From positions 20,294 through 84,293 of the forward strand of contig CATQIJ010000018.1 in assembly GCA_958296345.1 (NCBI GenBank): a DNA stretch of 64,000 nt, written 5' to 3'. The translations under genes and the position numbers were made by a program. Below the pieces are notes generated by a model. That model worked only from the letters and a program-made list of their open reading frames with translations, was not told the origin of the DNA and did not search any database. Shown piece after piece: positions 17,267-27,120 of the stretch (positions are counted from its first letter, which is position 1; each line of letters starts with the position of its first letter). The stretch comes from an uncultured Rhizobiaceae bacterium. Lineage in GTDB: Bacteria; Pseudomonadota; Alphaproteobacteria; Rhizobiales; Rhizobiaceae.

Positions 17267-18972
17267 ATGACGTTCATCTCACCCCCTGTATCTCCAAATA
17301 TAGAAAACCTTCAAAACGCGCAAAGACGCTGCTTAAGTCAGTAAAAATGGTGATCAAGACGCACTAAATATGGTTGGGCCATACTTTGGTAATCCAAGTG
17401 ATATAAGTCTACAACAAGCGCAACTTGTTATGGCTAGGTCTTATGGGTTCTCTAGCTGGAATAAACTAAAGAAACATATCTTGGACGGTAACTTAGAAGC
17501 ACCTAGTTCTGATCAACTCGCTAGCCAATTTATTGATTTGGTGACTGTCGCTTATGGTGCGGTGCCTAATTTTGGACCCAAACGTTTTACGCAAGCGCAA
17601 GAGCTACTGAATAAACACCCAGATATACAAAAAGAAAATATTTATACGGCTGCTGCTATAGGTGATGTGCAGCAAATTAATTTTTGGTTAGATCAAAATC
17701 CAAAGCTTATTAATCAAAAAGGCGGTTTCTTTAACTGGGAACCAATTATGTATGCAGCCTATGGCGGCTTACCAGGTTCTTCAACATTTGATGCAGGGAT
17801 GACACTACTGGAACGCGGTGCTGATCCAGATGCATATTATATGTGGGGCGGGCAATATAAGTTCACTGCTCTAACTGGCATTTTTGCTCATGGTGAAGGT
17901 GGCCCTATAAATCAACCTGAACATCCAGATTGTTTTGCATTTGCTCGCGCCATGCTTGAACACGGTGCAAATCCAAACGACAGTCAGGTAGTGTATAACC
18001 GTTGTTTCAATCCAGACAATGTTTGGTTGGAATTGTTGCTTGAATTCGGACTTTCATCAAAAGACAAAAATAACTGGCTTTTGAATGAAGATGATAAACT
18101 TGTTTCTCATCCAAGCGATCAAAAGCGGTTTTGTAGAGCGTGTTAAATTGCTGATTGAACACGGTGCTGATCTTGAAAAACTTGATGATACCTACGAGAC
18201 TAGGACTAAAGATAAGACGCCTTATCAAACGGCTATGCTATTTGGGCAATCTGAAATAGCTGATTTACTTGTTGCGGCAGGTGCTAAGAAGGCACAATTA
18301 TCACCAGAAGATAGTTTCCAAGTTGCTTGTCTGGCAGGGCAAACTGAACGAGCTGAGATGATCCTTAAAAACACGCCTGATTTACTTACCAAGGTAAAGC
18401 AGCGGGATATGCTGTGTGATGCGGCAACAAACGGCAATATGTCGGCTTTGAAAACGATGATTGCACTGGGTTTTGATATTAATAGTGAGCGTAATAATAC
18501 AGCTTTGCATCAAGCAGCCTTCCATGGAGATGTGCCTATGATACAGCTCTTGCTAGATGCTGGGGCCGATCCCACAATTCGGGATACAGGGCATTTTCAA
18601 ACGCCTCTTGGCTTTGCTCTTTATGCTGAGAATGAAGAAGTAATTGCACTGCTTGAAACTGTGGAGATGGATATTTTTACTGCCGCCGCACGTGGTAAAG
18701 CTGAAAAGATTGAAGAACTTCTTTCAGAAAATCCCTTACTTTTAAATCAGCGATTTTCTGAGATAAGGCCGGGAGATGAGCCTTGTCAGGGGGATTGGCT
18801 GACGCCTTTGGCCAATGCTGCTTTTAGTAATCAAGTAGAGGCTGCTCAGGTATTACTAGAGAAGGGCGCTGATACAAGCATCGCTAATAATGAGGGTAAG
18901 TTATTACATGATCTTGTTAGAGAACATTCCAACAAAGAGGTGTGTTCGTTAATTGAAAAATATCTGGAATGA
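17267..18972 (+). pseudogene. Ankyrin-repeat protein with three frameshifts
   Basis: Cytoplasmic ankyrin-repeat protein of about 568 residues if repaired. An AAAGGAGG site 6 nt before ATG 17267 marks the start. The frame then breaks twice within 40 bp (A-run near 17313-17316 and A-run 17343-17347, each one base short) and once near 18110-18118 (one extra base). When the frames are joined the protein is continuous: IENLQKRAKTLLKSVKNGDQ, then the ankyrin repeats including the ERVKLLIEHGADL and PMIQLLLDAGADPTIRD repeats, ending at 18972. Without correction only short fragments would be made. Confidence 0.85.
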
Positions 18973-19018
18973 TTGTGTTGGTGGAACAGTGCTGGGCAAG
19001 CATCCACTATTAGTTATT

Positions 19019-19054
19019 CCCCATGCTAGAATGATATTTTATTCTAGCGTGGGG
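19019..19054. terminator. Long hairpin between convergent genes
   Basis: CCCCATGCTAGAAT and ATTCTAGCGTGGGG form a 14-bp stem with one G-U pair and an 8-nt loop. It lies between the ankyrin gene and the convergent cytochrome P460 gene and could terminate both, although no U-run follows on either strand. Confidence 0.5.
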
Positions 19055-19092
19055 ATGTGGCTAATGTCTTCATTATGAAAGACTAATTTACC

Positions 19093-19701
19093 TTACTTAG
19101 GCTTTGCAGCGCTTAGGATCGGATAGAATTGTGTGAACACAAAATCATCAGCTGCATTGCCTTCATGACACGCATTACATGAATCTGTTGGGAAAGCTGC
19201 GGCGGTTTCAGCATATGGTGGTGCATGATGGCCGAAGCTGTAATAGACTCATCCTCCTGGCTCATCTGGAAATCTTACAGTGTCTTTAACTGTTACTTCC
19301 AAGCCCTGAAACTCACCTTGAAAATAACCAACGCCAGATACTTCTTGAGTTGAGCCATTTTCTTCGTCGTTGTCATTTTTGCGAATAAGCACAAGCTCTT
19401 TTGCAATCTGTGTACCGTTTGCGAATGTACCTGTTTTTACCCAATGTGCAAAAGCAGTTGGCTCGATATACACATTATGGAACTCAGGGAATGGCGCTTC
19501 ACCACCATTAAGGGCATTTGGTGTAAGTGGCGTGCCAATAAAAACCCATTCTCTCCAGTTAGTTGGAGCTAGAACTTTACCATCACTAGCAAACTTTGCT
19601 TCAACAATACCATCTGCTGCAGTGCTGATTGAAATGTAACCTGTAACAGCGGTCGTGGCTGTGATTGCCAGTACGACGGCTTTATATATTAATTTACGCA
19701 T
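19093..19701 (-). pseudogene. Cytochrome P460 family protein with in-frame TGA
   Basis: Periplasmic c-type haem protein of the cytochrome P460 family (hydroxylamine or related oxidation, or cytochrome c'-beta-like NO binding). ATG 19701 follows a strong AAAGGAGG; a signal peptide ends near STAADG. After about 150 residues the frame meets TGA at 19249-19251, then continues without shift as VYYSFGHHAPPYAETAAAF and the haem motif CNACH to TAA at 19093. The family has Trp at the stop position (GGW-YYSF), so TGG to TGA is inferred. Truncation removes the haem site, so the product would be inactive. Confidence 0.85.
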
Positions 19702-19855
19702 ATTGTGCCTCCTTTTGAAGAACTTGCGATTTTGACAAAACATTACAAAGCCGATAATAGGGGAATTCGAAAAAATACTGAAATATCAATTACTTATAAC
19801 TTTTATTACTTTTAGTTATTAGGCGATTGAACAAAACAAATAAAAGAGACTTCAT

Positions 19856-20724
19856 ATGGAATTTAATCAAGTCAGGTATTTTCTTGCGGTTGCTGAACAT
19901 TTAAACTTCACAAATGCTGCAAATATTTGTGCTGTTTCACAGCCTGCATTGTCAAAAGCCATTAAGAAGCTCGAAGACACGCTGGGGGTGATTTGTTTGT
20001 GCGAAACACAAGCGATGTTGAGCTCACAGAGTTTGGCAAAACAATGCGTATTCATTTTGATCGGATTGAAGAGTCTCGCTGGATTGCTAAGCAAGCAGCA
20101 AAAACCGCTTTGTCTACCGGTGTAGAGAATTTGCAAATAGGGGTAATGTGTACAATTAATCCTGATCGATTTACAAAATTCCTAAAAGGATTTACCGAGC
20201 AATATCCCCATATTGGATTCACATTGCATGATGTGACTGGACCTATGATACCAGAACTTTTGTTACAGGGAAAATTGCATTGCGTATTTTGTGCAAGAGC
20301 TCAGCTGTTAGATTATCGATTTACTGGGAGCACATTATATTCAGAAAATATGGGGATCGGTTTTCCAAAAGGGCATCGTTTTGAAAGCATGAAAAGCGTT
20401 TCACTATATGATATCGTCGAAGAAAACTATATTGATCGCCTTCACTGCGAATTTAGAACTGATTTTATAGAATTAACTAAAGCCAGCGGCGTGGAGCTGA
20501 ATGTTATTGTTAACTCTGAGAGAGAAGACTGGATAAATGACTTAATAAGAGATGGTCTTGGCGTTAGCATTCTTCCAGAGAGCTCATCAAAATTATGCGG
20601 TTTTCGAAATGTGAAAGAATTTAAAGTTAAGCGGGACGTTGAATTGGTAATCGCAAATCACGCCGTATCTATCTCATCTGTCGTTGATTTTTCAGCTTAC
20701 GCTACAAGTTTTGATTGGTCTTGA
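19856..20724 (+). pseudogene. LysR-family regulator with -1 frameshift
   Basis: LysR regulator, about 289 residues if repaired. The winged HTH ([33 protein letters not shown]) reads from ATG 19856 into EDTLG, then the frame shifts at a run of five G near 19983-19987; the next frame resumes exactly at [19 protein letters not shown] and runs to 20724. One G is missing relative to LGGDLF. It is divergent from the broken cytochrome P460 gene, so regulator and probable target are both damaged. Confidence 0.85.
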
Positions 20725-20746
20725 ATCTATTTCTTGTAGCTTTGAT

Positions 20747-22519
20747 TTACCCCTCACCAAACTGCAACTTAGCAAGCCTTGCATAAACGCCTTTTTTCTT
20801 GGTCAGTGCTTTGTGAGTGCCTTCTTCTATGATTTTACCTTCGTCCATTACAAGAATGCGGTCTGCTTTTAGCACGGTTGCAAGGCGGTGGGCGATGATG
20901 AGGGTTGTTCGACCTTTCATGAGATGATCTAGCGCGTCTTGGACTAGCTTTTCGCTTTCAGCATCCAGAGCACTTGTTGCTTCATCTAGGAGCAATACTG
21001 GCGCATCTTTAAGGATTGCTCTGGCGATTGCGAGGCGTTGCCTCTGCCCCCCTGAGAGCGTTACGCCGCGTTCACCTAATATTGTTTCATAACCATCTGG
21101 CATTTTCTCAATGAAGTCATGTGCATTAGCGGCTTTTGCTGCAGCTATTACAGTATCTCTTGTCGCATTTGGTCTGCCATAAGAGATGTTATCAGCCGCA
21201 CTTGATGCAAAGATCATGGTGTCTTGTGGTACAAGTGCAATTTGTGAACGGAAGTCATCTTCGGTTAGGTTTTTTATATCGATGTTATCAAGTTTAACTT
21301 CGCCTTTGGCCGGATCGTAAAACCTTAAGAGCAGCGCAAAGAGTGTGCTTTTCCCAGCCCCTGAAGGACCAACGATTGCTAAAGTCTCGCCCGGTTTAAT
21401 TACCATAGAAAGACCTTCAAGGGTGGGTTGTTCTGGTCTTGTTGGATAGTTGAAGGATACATCCTTGAATGTGATTTGACCCTTAGCTGGCCTTGTAAGT
21501 TCAACTGGATTAGTTGGAGTTGTGATCGCAGATTTTGTGCCCAATAATTCAATCAAACGTTCTGTTGAACCTGCCGCTTGTGAAAGTTCTCCCCAGACTT
21601 CCGAAAGCGCGCCCATCGCGCTGCCTGCTATCATAGCATAAAGCAAAAACTGCCCCAGTGTTCCACCGGTTGTAATTCCCGCAAGTACATCATTTGCACC
21701 AATCCAAAGGACGGCTACGATGCTTGAAAAAATTAAAAATATTGCAAATCCAGTTAGGATTGCCCGAGTGCGTATAGCAAGACGAGCAGCATCAAAGGCA
21801 AAATCAACAGCTCCTGAAAACCTGTTGCGGACGAGGCTTCCGTTGGTGAAAGCCTGCATGGTGCGAACTGCAGAGATGGATTCTGATGCGTATGCTGTGG
21901 CATCAGCTAATGTATCTTGTGCTTCTCTAGAGCGCTTACGTACTTTGCGTCCGAAACCGACGATTGGTAAGACGATTAGCGGAATTGCGGCTATTACGAT
22001 TAATGATAGGCGCGGTGATGTGTAGACCATCATAATCAAGGCGCCGATGCCAAGAATGCTATTGCGCAGTGCCATTGAGGCTGTAGCCCCGACAGCTGAT
22101 TTGATTTGTGTTGTATCTGCGGTTAATCGAGAAACGATTTCACCTGAGTGTGATTTGTCAAAAAATTCAGGGCTTAAGCGCGTAACATTTGCAAAGACAT
22201 CATTTCGAAGGTCCGCAACGATGCGTTCGCCAATCCAGATGACAAAATAATACCGGCAAGAGCTAGCAAGCGCTAATACAGCGGCGATCATGATTAGAAC
22301 TGAGAAATAATTATTCACCAAAGCAGGGTCGCTGTCTGAAAATCCATTATCTATCACACGGCGAACTGCCATTGGTAGTGTCAGTGTGGTAACTGCCGCT
22401 AAAAGTAGAAAGTAAAGTGCAAAAGCGACTTGGATTTTGTATTTTAGAATGTATGGAAAAAGCTTTGCTAATGGATGCAAAGAGGATCTTTTATCGGTCT
22501 TTTTAGATTCTGTTGTCAT
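20747..22519 (-). CDS. ABC exporter, fused permease and ATPase
   Basis: A 590-residue half-transporter of the MsbA/MDR type. Six transmembrane helices occupy about residues 20-320 and the nucleotide-binding domain about 345-590, with Walker A GPSGAGKST, signature LSGGQRQRLAIARA, Walker B VLLLDEATSALD and the switch His in IIAHRLAT. It would export a lipid, peptide or drug as a homodimer; substrate is unknown. The gene is intact and monocistronic, convergent with the damaged LysR gene 22 bp away. Confidence 0.93.
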   Translation of the reverse strand: MTTESKKTDKRSSLHPLAKLFPYILKYKIQVAFALYFLLLAAVTTLTLPMAVRRVIDNGFSDSDPALVNNYFSVLIMIAAVLALASSCRYYFVIWIGERIVADLRNDVFANVTRLSPEFFDKSHSGEIVSRLTADTTQIKSAVGATASMALRNSILGIGALIMMVYTSPRLSLIVIAAIPLIVLPIVGFGRKVRKRSREAQDTLADATAYASESISAVRTMQAFTNGSLVRNRFSGAVDFAFDAARLAIRTRAILTGFAIFLIFSSIVAVLWIGANDVLAGITTGGTLGQFLLYAMIAGSAMGALSEVWGELSQAAGSTERLIELLGTKSAITTPTNPVELTRPAKGQITFKDVSFNYPTRPEQPTLEGLSMVIKPGETLAIVGPSGAGKSTLFALLLRFYDPAKGEVKLDNIDIKNLTEDDFRSQIALVPQDTMIFASSAADNISYGRPNATRDTVIAAAKAANAHDFIEKMPDGYETILGERGVTLSGGQRQRLAIARAILKDAPVLLLDEATSALDAESEKLVQDALDHLMKGRTTLIIAHRLATVLKADRILVMDEGKIIEEGTHKALTKKKGVYARLAKLQFGEG

Positions 22520-22685
22520 TGAGGTTAAACTACACTTGTCTCTTAATCGATTTTGATGTAAGCCAACGCCAACGAAGGCTGTGGCATACTTATGGTATAT
22601 TCATTGTCAGACAATAAATTTCAAGTTTAGATTGGTGAAAATGCGTAAATAGCGCATGCCAACGTAAAATACAGGACGAGATAAC

Positions 22686-22907
22686 ATGAAAAAAGATGTT
22701 CATCCGGATTATCACACCATTAAAGTCGTTATGACTGATGGAACAGAATTCGAAACACGCACAACTTGGGGTGCAGCAGGCGATACAATGAACCTTGATA
22801 TTGACCCTACATCTCACCCAGCATGGACTGGTGGCAATCAGCAACTTATGGACCGTGGTGGCCGTGTTGCTCGCTTTAAGAAAAAATATGAAGGTCTTGG
22901 TATCTAA
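22686..22907 (+). CDS. rpmE: 50S ribosomal protein L31
   Basis: Ribosomal protein bL31, 73 residues: [19 protein letters not shown] start, [21 protein letters not shown] core. It lacks the CxxC zinc pairs, like the alphaproteobacterial form. A clear terminator follows 30 nt downstream. In Rhizobiales it often neighbours an ABC exporter on the opposite strand, as here. Confidence 0.96.
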   Translation: MKKDVHPDYHTIKVVMTDGTEFETRTTWGAAGDTMNLDIDPTSHPAWTGGNQQLMDRGGRVARFKKKYEGLGI

Positions 22908-22936
22908 TTTCCAGGAATTCATTTTTGAATATGAAA

Positions 22937-22961
22937 ACCCAGCCGATGTGCTGGGTTTTTT
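22937..22961 (+). terminator. Rho-independent terminator of rpmE
   Basis: ACCCAGC / GCTGGGT stem (22937-22943, 22950-22956) with loop CGATGT, preceded by AAAA and followed by TTTTT. Confidence 0.9.
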
Positions 22962-23736
22962 ATTATCTTTTTTCGAATTGCCTATCCATGATGACGTGCG
23001 TGTTTGTACCCTCACTCGTTCGATTCCTCTGAACGGCGTTACATAATTTATTAGCGAACAAACCTTTGGTTTGCTTCGCTAAAGCACAACTGCGAGGACT
23101 GAATAACCATTCAAAAAGCCCTATGTGCTGGGCGTTCAGCCCTCACGCGGAGATTTGATGTCAGTGTTGAGCTGCTCAGGCACACTATCTCAACAAAGCC
23201 TCTTAGATGATTTCGCATCCGTAAGCGACCCAAGTCCCGCCACCCTTTGATACATTAAAATATCAATCCAAGTGATAGATATGGCTACCGCCGCTCCGCT
23301 TTCAACAAGACATAAAACGATGGTTGTGCGTTCTACCGTTGTGCATCTTGCTGATGAAAGAAGTATGCGCGAAGTTTGGAAAGCGGGGAAAAGTTTTGAT
23401 GGGAAATTTTTATTTTAATCAAGGACAACTATTGGTCAGAAGCAGACTAGGTTGGGAAATGTTCCAATGGCAGTTATGAGCCCAAGGCAGTCATTGTTAT
23501 TTCGCGCTGCGAACGCACGCAGCGCGAAAATCGCTGCAAGTGCTCGATGTCGGGTGCTACTATGCGGAGGCGAAACCAGTCGTTCATGCCTCGTGCAGCG
23601 AAGTCTCCGGTAGGAATTCACAGGTTGCGGACTTTTCCGACCTTCAGGGTGCCTTGTTAAATGTCGGCTAGTGCCAATTTGAAACTGGTTGGATGCAGTA
23701 TACAATCGCTTCATCGGTCCGCGCGACTGGCATTCA
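22962..23736. other. Gene-free region with a perfect hairpin; GC-richer second half
   Basis: No convincing gene is seen in these 775 bases. The first half is AT-rich like the chromosome; from about 23500 the sequence becomes GC-richer. A perfect 12-bp stem TTTCGCGCTGCG / CGCAGCGCGAAA with a 6-nt loop lies at 23500-23529. A degenerate TTGGTCAGAAGCAGAC unit occurs at 23432-23447. It probably marks the left edge of the acquired segment carrying the racemase gene. Confidence 0.6.
23500..23529. repeat. Perfect GC-rich inverted repeat
   Basis: TTTCGCGCTGCG (23500-23511) and its exact reverse complement (23518-23529) flank AACGCA. It is 207 bp downstream of the racemase-family gene. There is no U-run on the minus strand, so terminator function is only possible. 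Confidence 0.6.
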
Positions 23737-24774
23737 TTACCACTTGATATGCATCGCCTCTGGTCCCCAAGCATCGGGAAGTGCTAAGCCATCCTTGAAC
23801 GGATCGTCAGGGTCTAATGCAAGTTGGCTCATGCCATAGGTCCAGCACCGTCCGCTGACGTTCGGGAGAGCCGCGGTTTTTCCATCAACTTCCGTCTCGC
23901 CTGTCAGACTGACCCTGAATCTGGAGCCAATGATAGAAACCGTAGTCATTTCTTCGCCGACCGCAAGATCATCGCGTTTGTGAAGGATAGCGGAAATGGC
24001 GGAGCTGCCAGTACCGCAAGGGGATCGATCAACGCGACCTGGCCAAAGCGTGCAGCAAGTACGCACAGTATTCGCATCCAGCCTTTCGACAAATATAGCA
24101 TAGGCGATGTGATCAATGGAGGGAATTTCCGGGTGTTGTACATCAAAGGCGGCGTTTGCAGCCTCTTTTAGGACCATGCCTGCACGGACCAGATCAGCGG
24201 TATGTTCGGGGGTGATACTTATACCCAGTTGTCCAACGTCAACGACTGCGTAGAAAACGCCTTCAAATGTGATGTCAAAAGTAACTTCGCCCCATTCTTT
24301 TGTGGTAACGGTTTGATCCAGTGCGTCGACGAAAGAAGGTATCATATCAAGCGAGACACGTTCGCATTTGCCATCTTTACACTCAGCTGTCGCGGTCACA
24401 ATCCCTGCTGGCGCCTCAAGGCGTAACACGGTTTTGGGTTCCTTCATTTCGATCATGCCTGTTTCCAGCAAGGCATTTGCGACGCACATAGTGTTGGCAC
24501 CTGACATGGGATGTGCTTCATCCGCTTGCAGCACGATAAATCCCGCATCCGCAGATGGGTCACAGGGAGGTATCGTCAGATTGACAGTTTGATTCACCGC
24601 GCCGCGCGGTTCAAGGCAAACGAACCGACGCAGGGTGTCATCAACCTTGTTAATATAGTCCATCTTTTCGGTCATCGTTTTTCCTGGGATGTCGTAAATC
24701 CCGGATGTGACAACTTTTCCGACTTCGCCTTCGTAATGCACATCAAGCAATTGCAACGTTTTTGTCCAGCGCAA
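23737..24774 (-). CDS. Proline racemase superfamily protein (hydroxyproline epimerase/dehydratase type)
   Basis: About 345 residues of the proline racemase / 4-hydroxyproline 2-epimerase / trans-3-hydroxyproline dehydratase superfamily. The second catalytic position is Cys in VDRSPCGTGSSA, while the first, in HPMSGANT, is Ser instead of the Cys of proline racemases (MCGHGT); Ser-Cys members occur among epimerases and dehydratases. TTG 24774 is chosen: it gives the family start RWTKTLQLLDVHYEGEVGKV and has AAAGGGG upstream, although the frame extends to 24822. GC content and codon use look higher than the neighbours, suggesting transfer. A GntR-like palindrome lies 118 bp upstream. Confidence 0.85.
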   Translation of the reverse strand: MRWTKTLQLLDVHYEGEVGKVVTSGIYDIPGKTMTEKMDYINKVDDTLRRFVCLEPRGAVNQTVNLTIPPCDPSADAGFIVLQADEAHPMSGANTMCVANALLETGMIEMKEPKTVLRLEAPAGIVTATAECKDGKCERVSLDMIPSFVDALDQTVTTKEWGEVTFDITFEGVFYAVVDVGQLGISITPEHTADLVRAGMVLKEAANAAFDVQHPEIPSIDHIAYAIFVERLDANTVRTCCTLWPGRVDRSPCGTGSSAISAILHKRDDLAVGEEMTTVSIIGSRFRVSLTGETEVDGKTAALPNVSGRCWTYGMSQLALDPDDPFKDGLALPDAWGPEAMHIKW

Positions 24775-24891
24775 TAGGTATCCCCTTTGCTGCTTGAATT
24801 TGTCGTTGGGGCTTCGCCACAATCAAGATTCTGCAACGTTCCAATTCGATACTAATTCGCAGTTTGTTGTATTTGACAATATCGCGCCTGG

Positions 24892-24907
24892 GAAAAGTAT
24901 ACTTTTC
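24892..24907. promoter_or_regulatory. 16-bp perfect palindrome, GntR/FadR-type operator candidate
   Basis: GAAAAGTATACTTTTC is a perfect palindrome with the GTATAC centre typical of FCD-type GntR operators. It lies upstream of the racemase-family gene; hydroxyproline genes are often GntR-controlled. No GntR gene is in the window, so the regulator would act in trans or has been lost. Confidence 0.55.
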
Positions 24908-25076
24908 ACCAGAAAAATTTGTGGGATCACATGTTCCTAGAACCGGACATTCGCGCGTGATGCAGCACTGATGAAGTAGCTATGCCTGTGAAACCCGACA
25001 TTGCCAAGGGCGGTACAATCCCATTGCCGGCACGGTGCTGGTGACTGCGTTTGGAGGGTTGATCGGAGGGCAAATT

Positions 25077-25247
25077 ATGCCAAGAGTCCAACTTCCCGCA
25101 ACAACCCCGAAACGCAGAGCCTGGAACAAGGGGCGGATCATCGGTCAAAAACGGCCATTGCTGCCAAAACAGGTCTGGGCGATCCGGGCAAGGCTCGAGC
25201 TGGCGGGTTATCTCCGCGATCTGGCTTTGTTCAACTATGCGCTATAA
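25077..25247 (+). pseudogene. Tyrosine-recombinase (integrase) N-terminal fragment
   Basis: A 56-residue open frame with a good GGAGGG ribosome site. It reads MPRVQLPATTPKRRAWNKGR, then QKRPLLPKQVWAIRARLELA and RDLALFNYAL before a stop. This matches my recollection of the N-terminal region of alphaproteobacterial site-specific integrases; the catalytic domain is not recognisable downstream. The surrounding 24908-25528 is GC-richer than the chromosome and otherwise without genes. It is probably the remnant of the element that delivered the racemase segment. Confidence 0.6.
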
Positions 25248-25528
25248 GTGGACATTTGTGCTGTCGCAGAGAACTCACCGTTTGTCCGCGTCTGGATTGT
25301 CGGAATGGGCTGCGGCGAAAATACAGTCTCGAATCGGGCCAAAACCAAGCCGGTCAATGACCGGTCTGACGACAATCGCTGCGCAGCAGCGATCACGGTG
25401 CCGCACCTGCAAGCAATAGCTGCGTCAGCAATAGAGGCGTGAGCAAAAGGCGAGTTTGTCCGCATAGTTGCCGTTCAGCATCAAAAAAATTGAACGGCAT
25501 CTTGGGTCAGCAGCAGACCTTGGGATAT

Positions 25529-26395
25529 TTATTTTGCGAACTTCTTTGCTCCTGCAACGCAAAATATTACAGCTAAGCAAACTAAACTCATTACCAATGT
25601 AATTTCTTCTCCAAGTAATAGAGCTGAAAGTGCCAGACCTAGAAACGGTTGTATGAGCTGGAGTTGCCCAACAGTTGCAACGCCGCCTTGTGCAAGGCCG
25701 CGATACCAAAAGACAAAGCCAATTAACATGCTGAATAATGATACATAGGCGAGTGCAAACCAAGCTGGCTTTCCTATGTTAGAAAATGTTGGTGGCATGA
25801 AATAAATAGCTAGCGGTAACATGAAAGGAAGCGATAGGAGTAATGCCCAAGAGATTACCTGCCATCCTCCTAAGGTTCTAGAAAGTTTACCACCTTCTGC
25901 ATACCCAAGCCCGCAAGCAATGATTGCAGCGACCATATATAAGTCACCAATCCATGATCCTGAGTAGTCTTGTGTAAGTGCAAACCCTGCAACAAGTGTA
26001 CTTCCTAGAATTGAGAAAACCCAAAATGCGGGGCGTGGTCTATCGCCTGCACGTAGTACGCCAAAAATTGCTGTGGCTAACGGCAGCAGGCCAATAAAGA
26101 CAACCGAGTGTGCTGATGTAATATGTTGTAACGCCAGCGCGGTTAAGAGCGGAAAACCGATAACGACGCCTATTGAAACAATAAATAAGGATAGAAGATT
26201 ATCTTTAGTAGGGCGTTTTTGAGGAATGAGTGTCAAAAGCGCGACTGCAAGGAAACCTGCGATTGTTGCGCGTATGACAGTTAGAAACAAAGGGTCGAAA
26301 TCTGCAACGGCAATACGTGTTGCTGGTAATGATGCACTAAATATTGCAACGCCAATAAACCCGTTTATCCATCCATTTTTTTCGATATCCATCAA
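25529..26395 (-). CDS. EamA/DMT-family transporter
   Basis: A 288-residue inner-membrane transporter of the drug/metabolite family with ten hydrophobic helices in two EamA halves. Segments such as IRATIAGFLAVALLTL and the second-half QLQLIQPFLGLALSALLLGE are typical; the helix QLQLIQPFLGLALSALLLGE precedes the last helix. The substrate cannot be predicted. Its 3' end abuts the GC-rich segment. Two adjacent ATG codons are possible starts. Intact. Confidence 0.88.
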   Translation of the reverse strand: MMDIEKNGWINGFIGVAIFSASLPATRIAVADFDPLFLTVIRATIAGFLAVALLTLIPQKRPTKDNLLSLFIVSIGVVIGFPLLTALALQHITSAHSVVFIGLLPLATAIFGVLRAGDRPRPAFWVFSILGSTLVAGFALTQDYSGSWIGDLYMVAAIIACGLGYAEGGKLSRTLGGWQVISWALLLSLPFMLPLAIYFMPPTFSNIGKPAWFALAYVSLFSMLIGFVFWYRGLAQGGVATVGQLQLIQPFLGLALSALLLGEEITLVMSLVCLAVIFCVAGAKKFAK

Positions 26396-26520
26396 GTGTG
26401 CCTTATCCTAAATATGTAGCAAGCAATAGATTAAAGCTAAGGCAAAGAACCAAACCTTTATTTCAGTATAGCCAGTTGTCAGGGGGTAATTTCCATTGTT
26501 TTTAGAAAAGGTTACTATCA

Positions 26521-27120
26521 TTATTCAACGATAATGACCTTTCCAGTGTTGGCGCCTTCGACGCTTTTTGTGAAGGCAAGGCCAACACGCTTTGCTGATA
26601 CAGGTTCATGACCAGGAAACCATTCTCCATATTTTTCAACCGAAACAACAAGTAGCCCAGGGCTGACAAAATTAATTCTTAAATCACGTGGCATCTCGAT
26701 TGCAGCACTTGTAACGAAGCCGCTTAAGGCGGCATTTGCTGTTGCTGCTCCGCAACCCATTTTAATTGGATCTCGATCTAATACGCCGCTTGTTAAGGTG
26801 AACGAGCCTTGGTCTTTTATTTTATTTAGGCCTGCTAAAACAAGGTTTACCTGGCCCATGACTTTTTACTGTAATCCCAACATGAAAGTTTCTTGGGTGT
26901 ATTCAGATAGTGAGCAAAAATGAACGTCACCTGCAGCGGATACAACTGCATCAACTTCTCCAGCTTTATCATACATTGCATCAATTGAAGCTCTATTCGT
27001 TAGATCGACATAAATGTCACCACTGGAGCGACCTGCTGTGATTATTTCATGTCGCTTGCCGAGCTCATTGTAAACGGCTTTGCCTATGTCACCTTCAGAA
27101 CCGACTATAATAATTTTCAT
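26521..27120 (-). pseudogene. Short-chain dehydrogenase with in-frame TAA
   Basis: Small SDR of about 199 residues. Met 27120 starts MKIIIVGSEGDIGKAV (Rossmann glycine motif), with GGAGG upstream and overlapping the MerR stop. At 26866-26868 TAA interrupts the frame between GLQ and KVMGQVNLV; homologues read GLQSKLMGQ, so Ser TCA to TAA is likely. The rest continues in the same frame to TAA at 26521. The MerR regulator and its promoter just upstream are intact. Confidence 0.85.

Noticed and set aside
24990..25450. A complete prophage or integrative element at the integrase fragment
   Set aside because: Only the N-terminal stub is recognisable, with no structural, replication or attachment-site features nearby.
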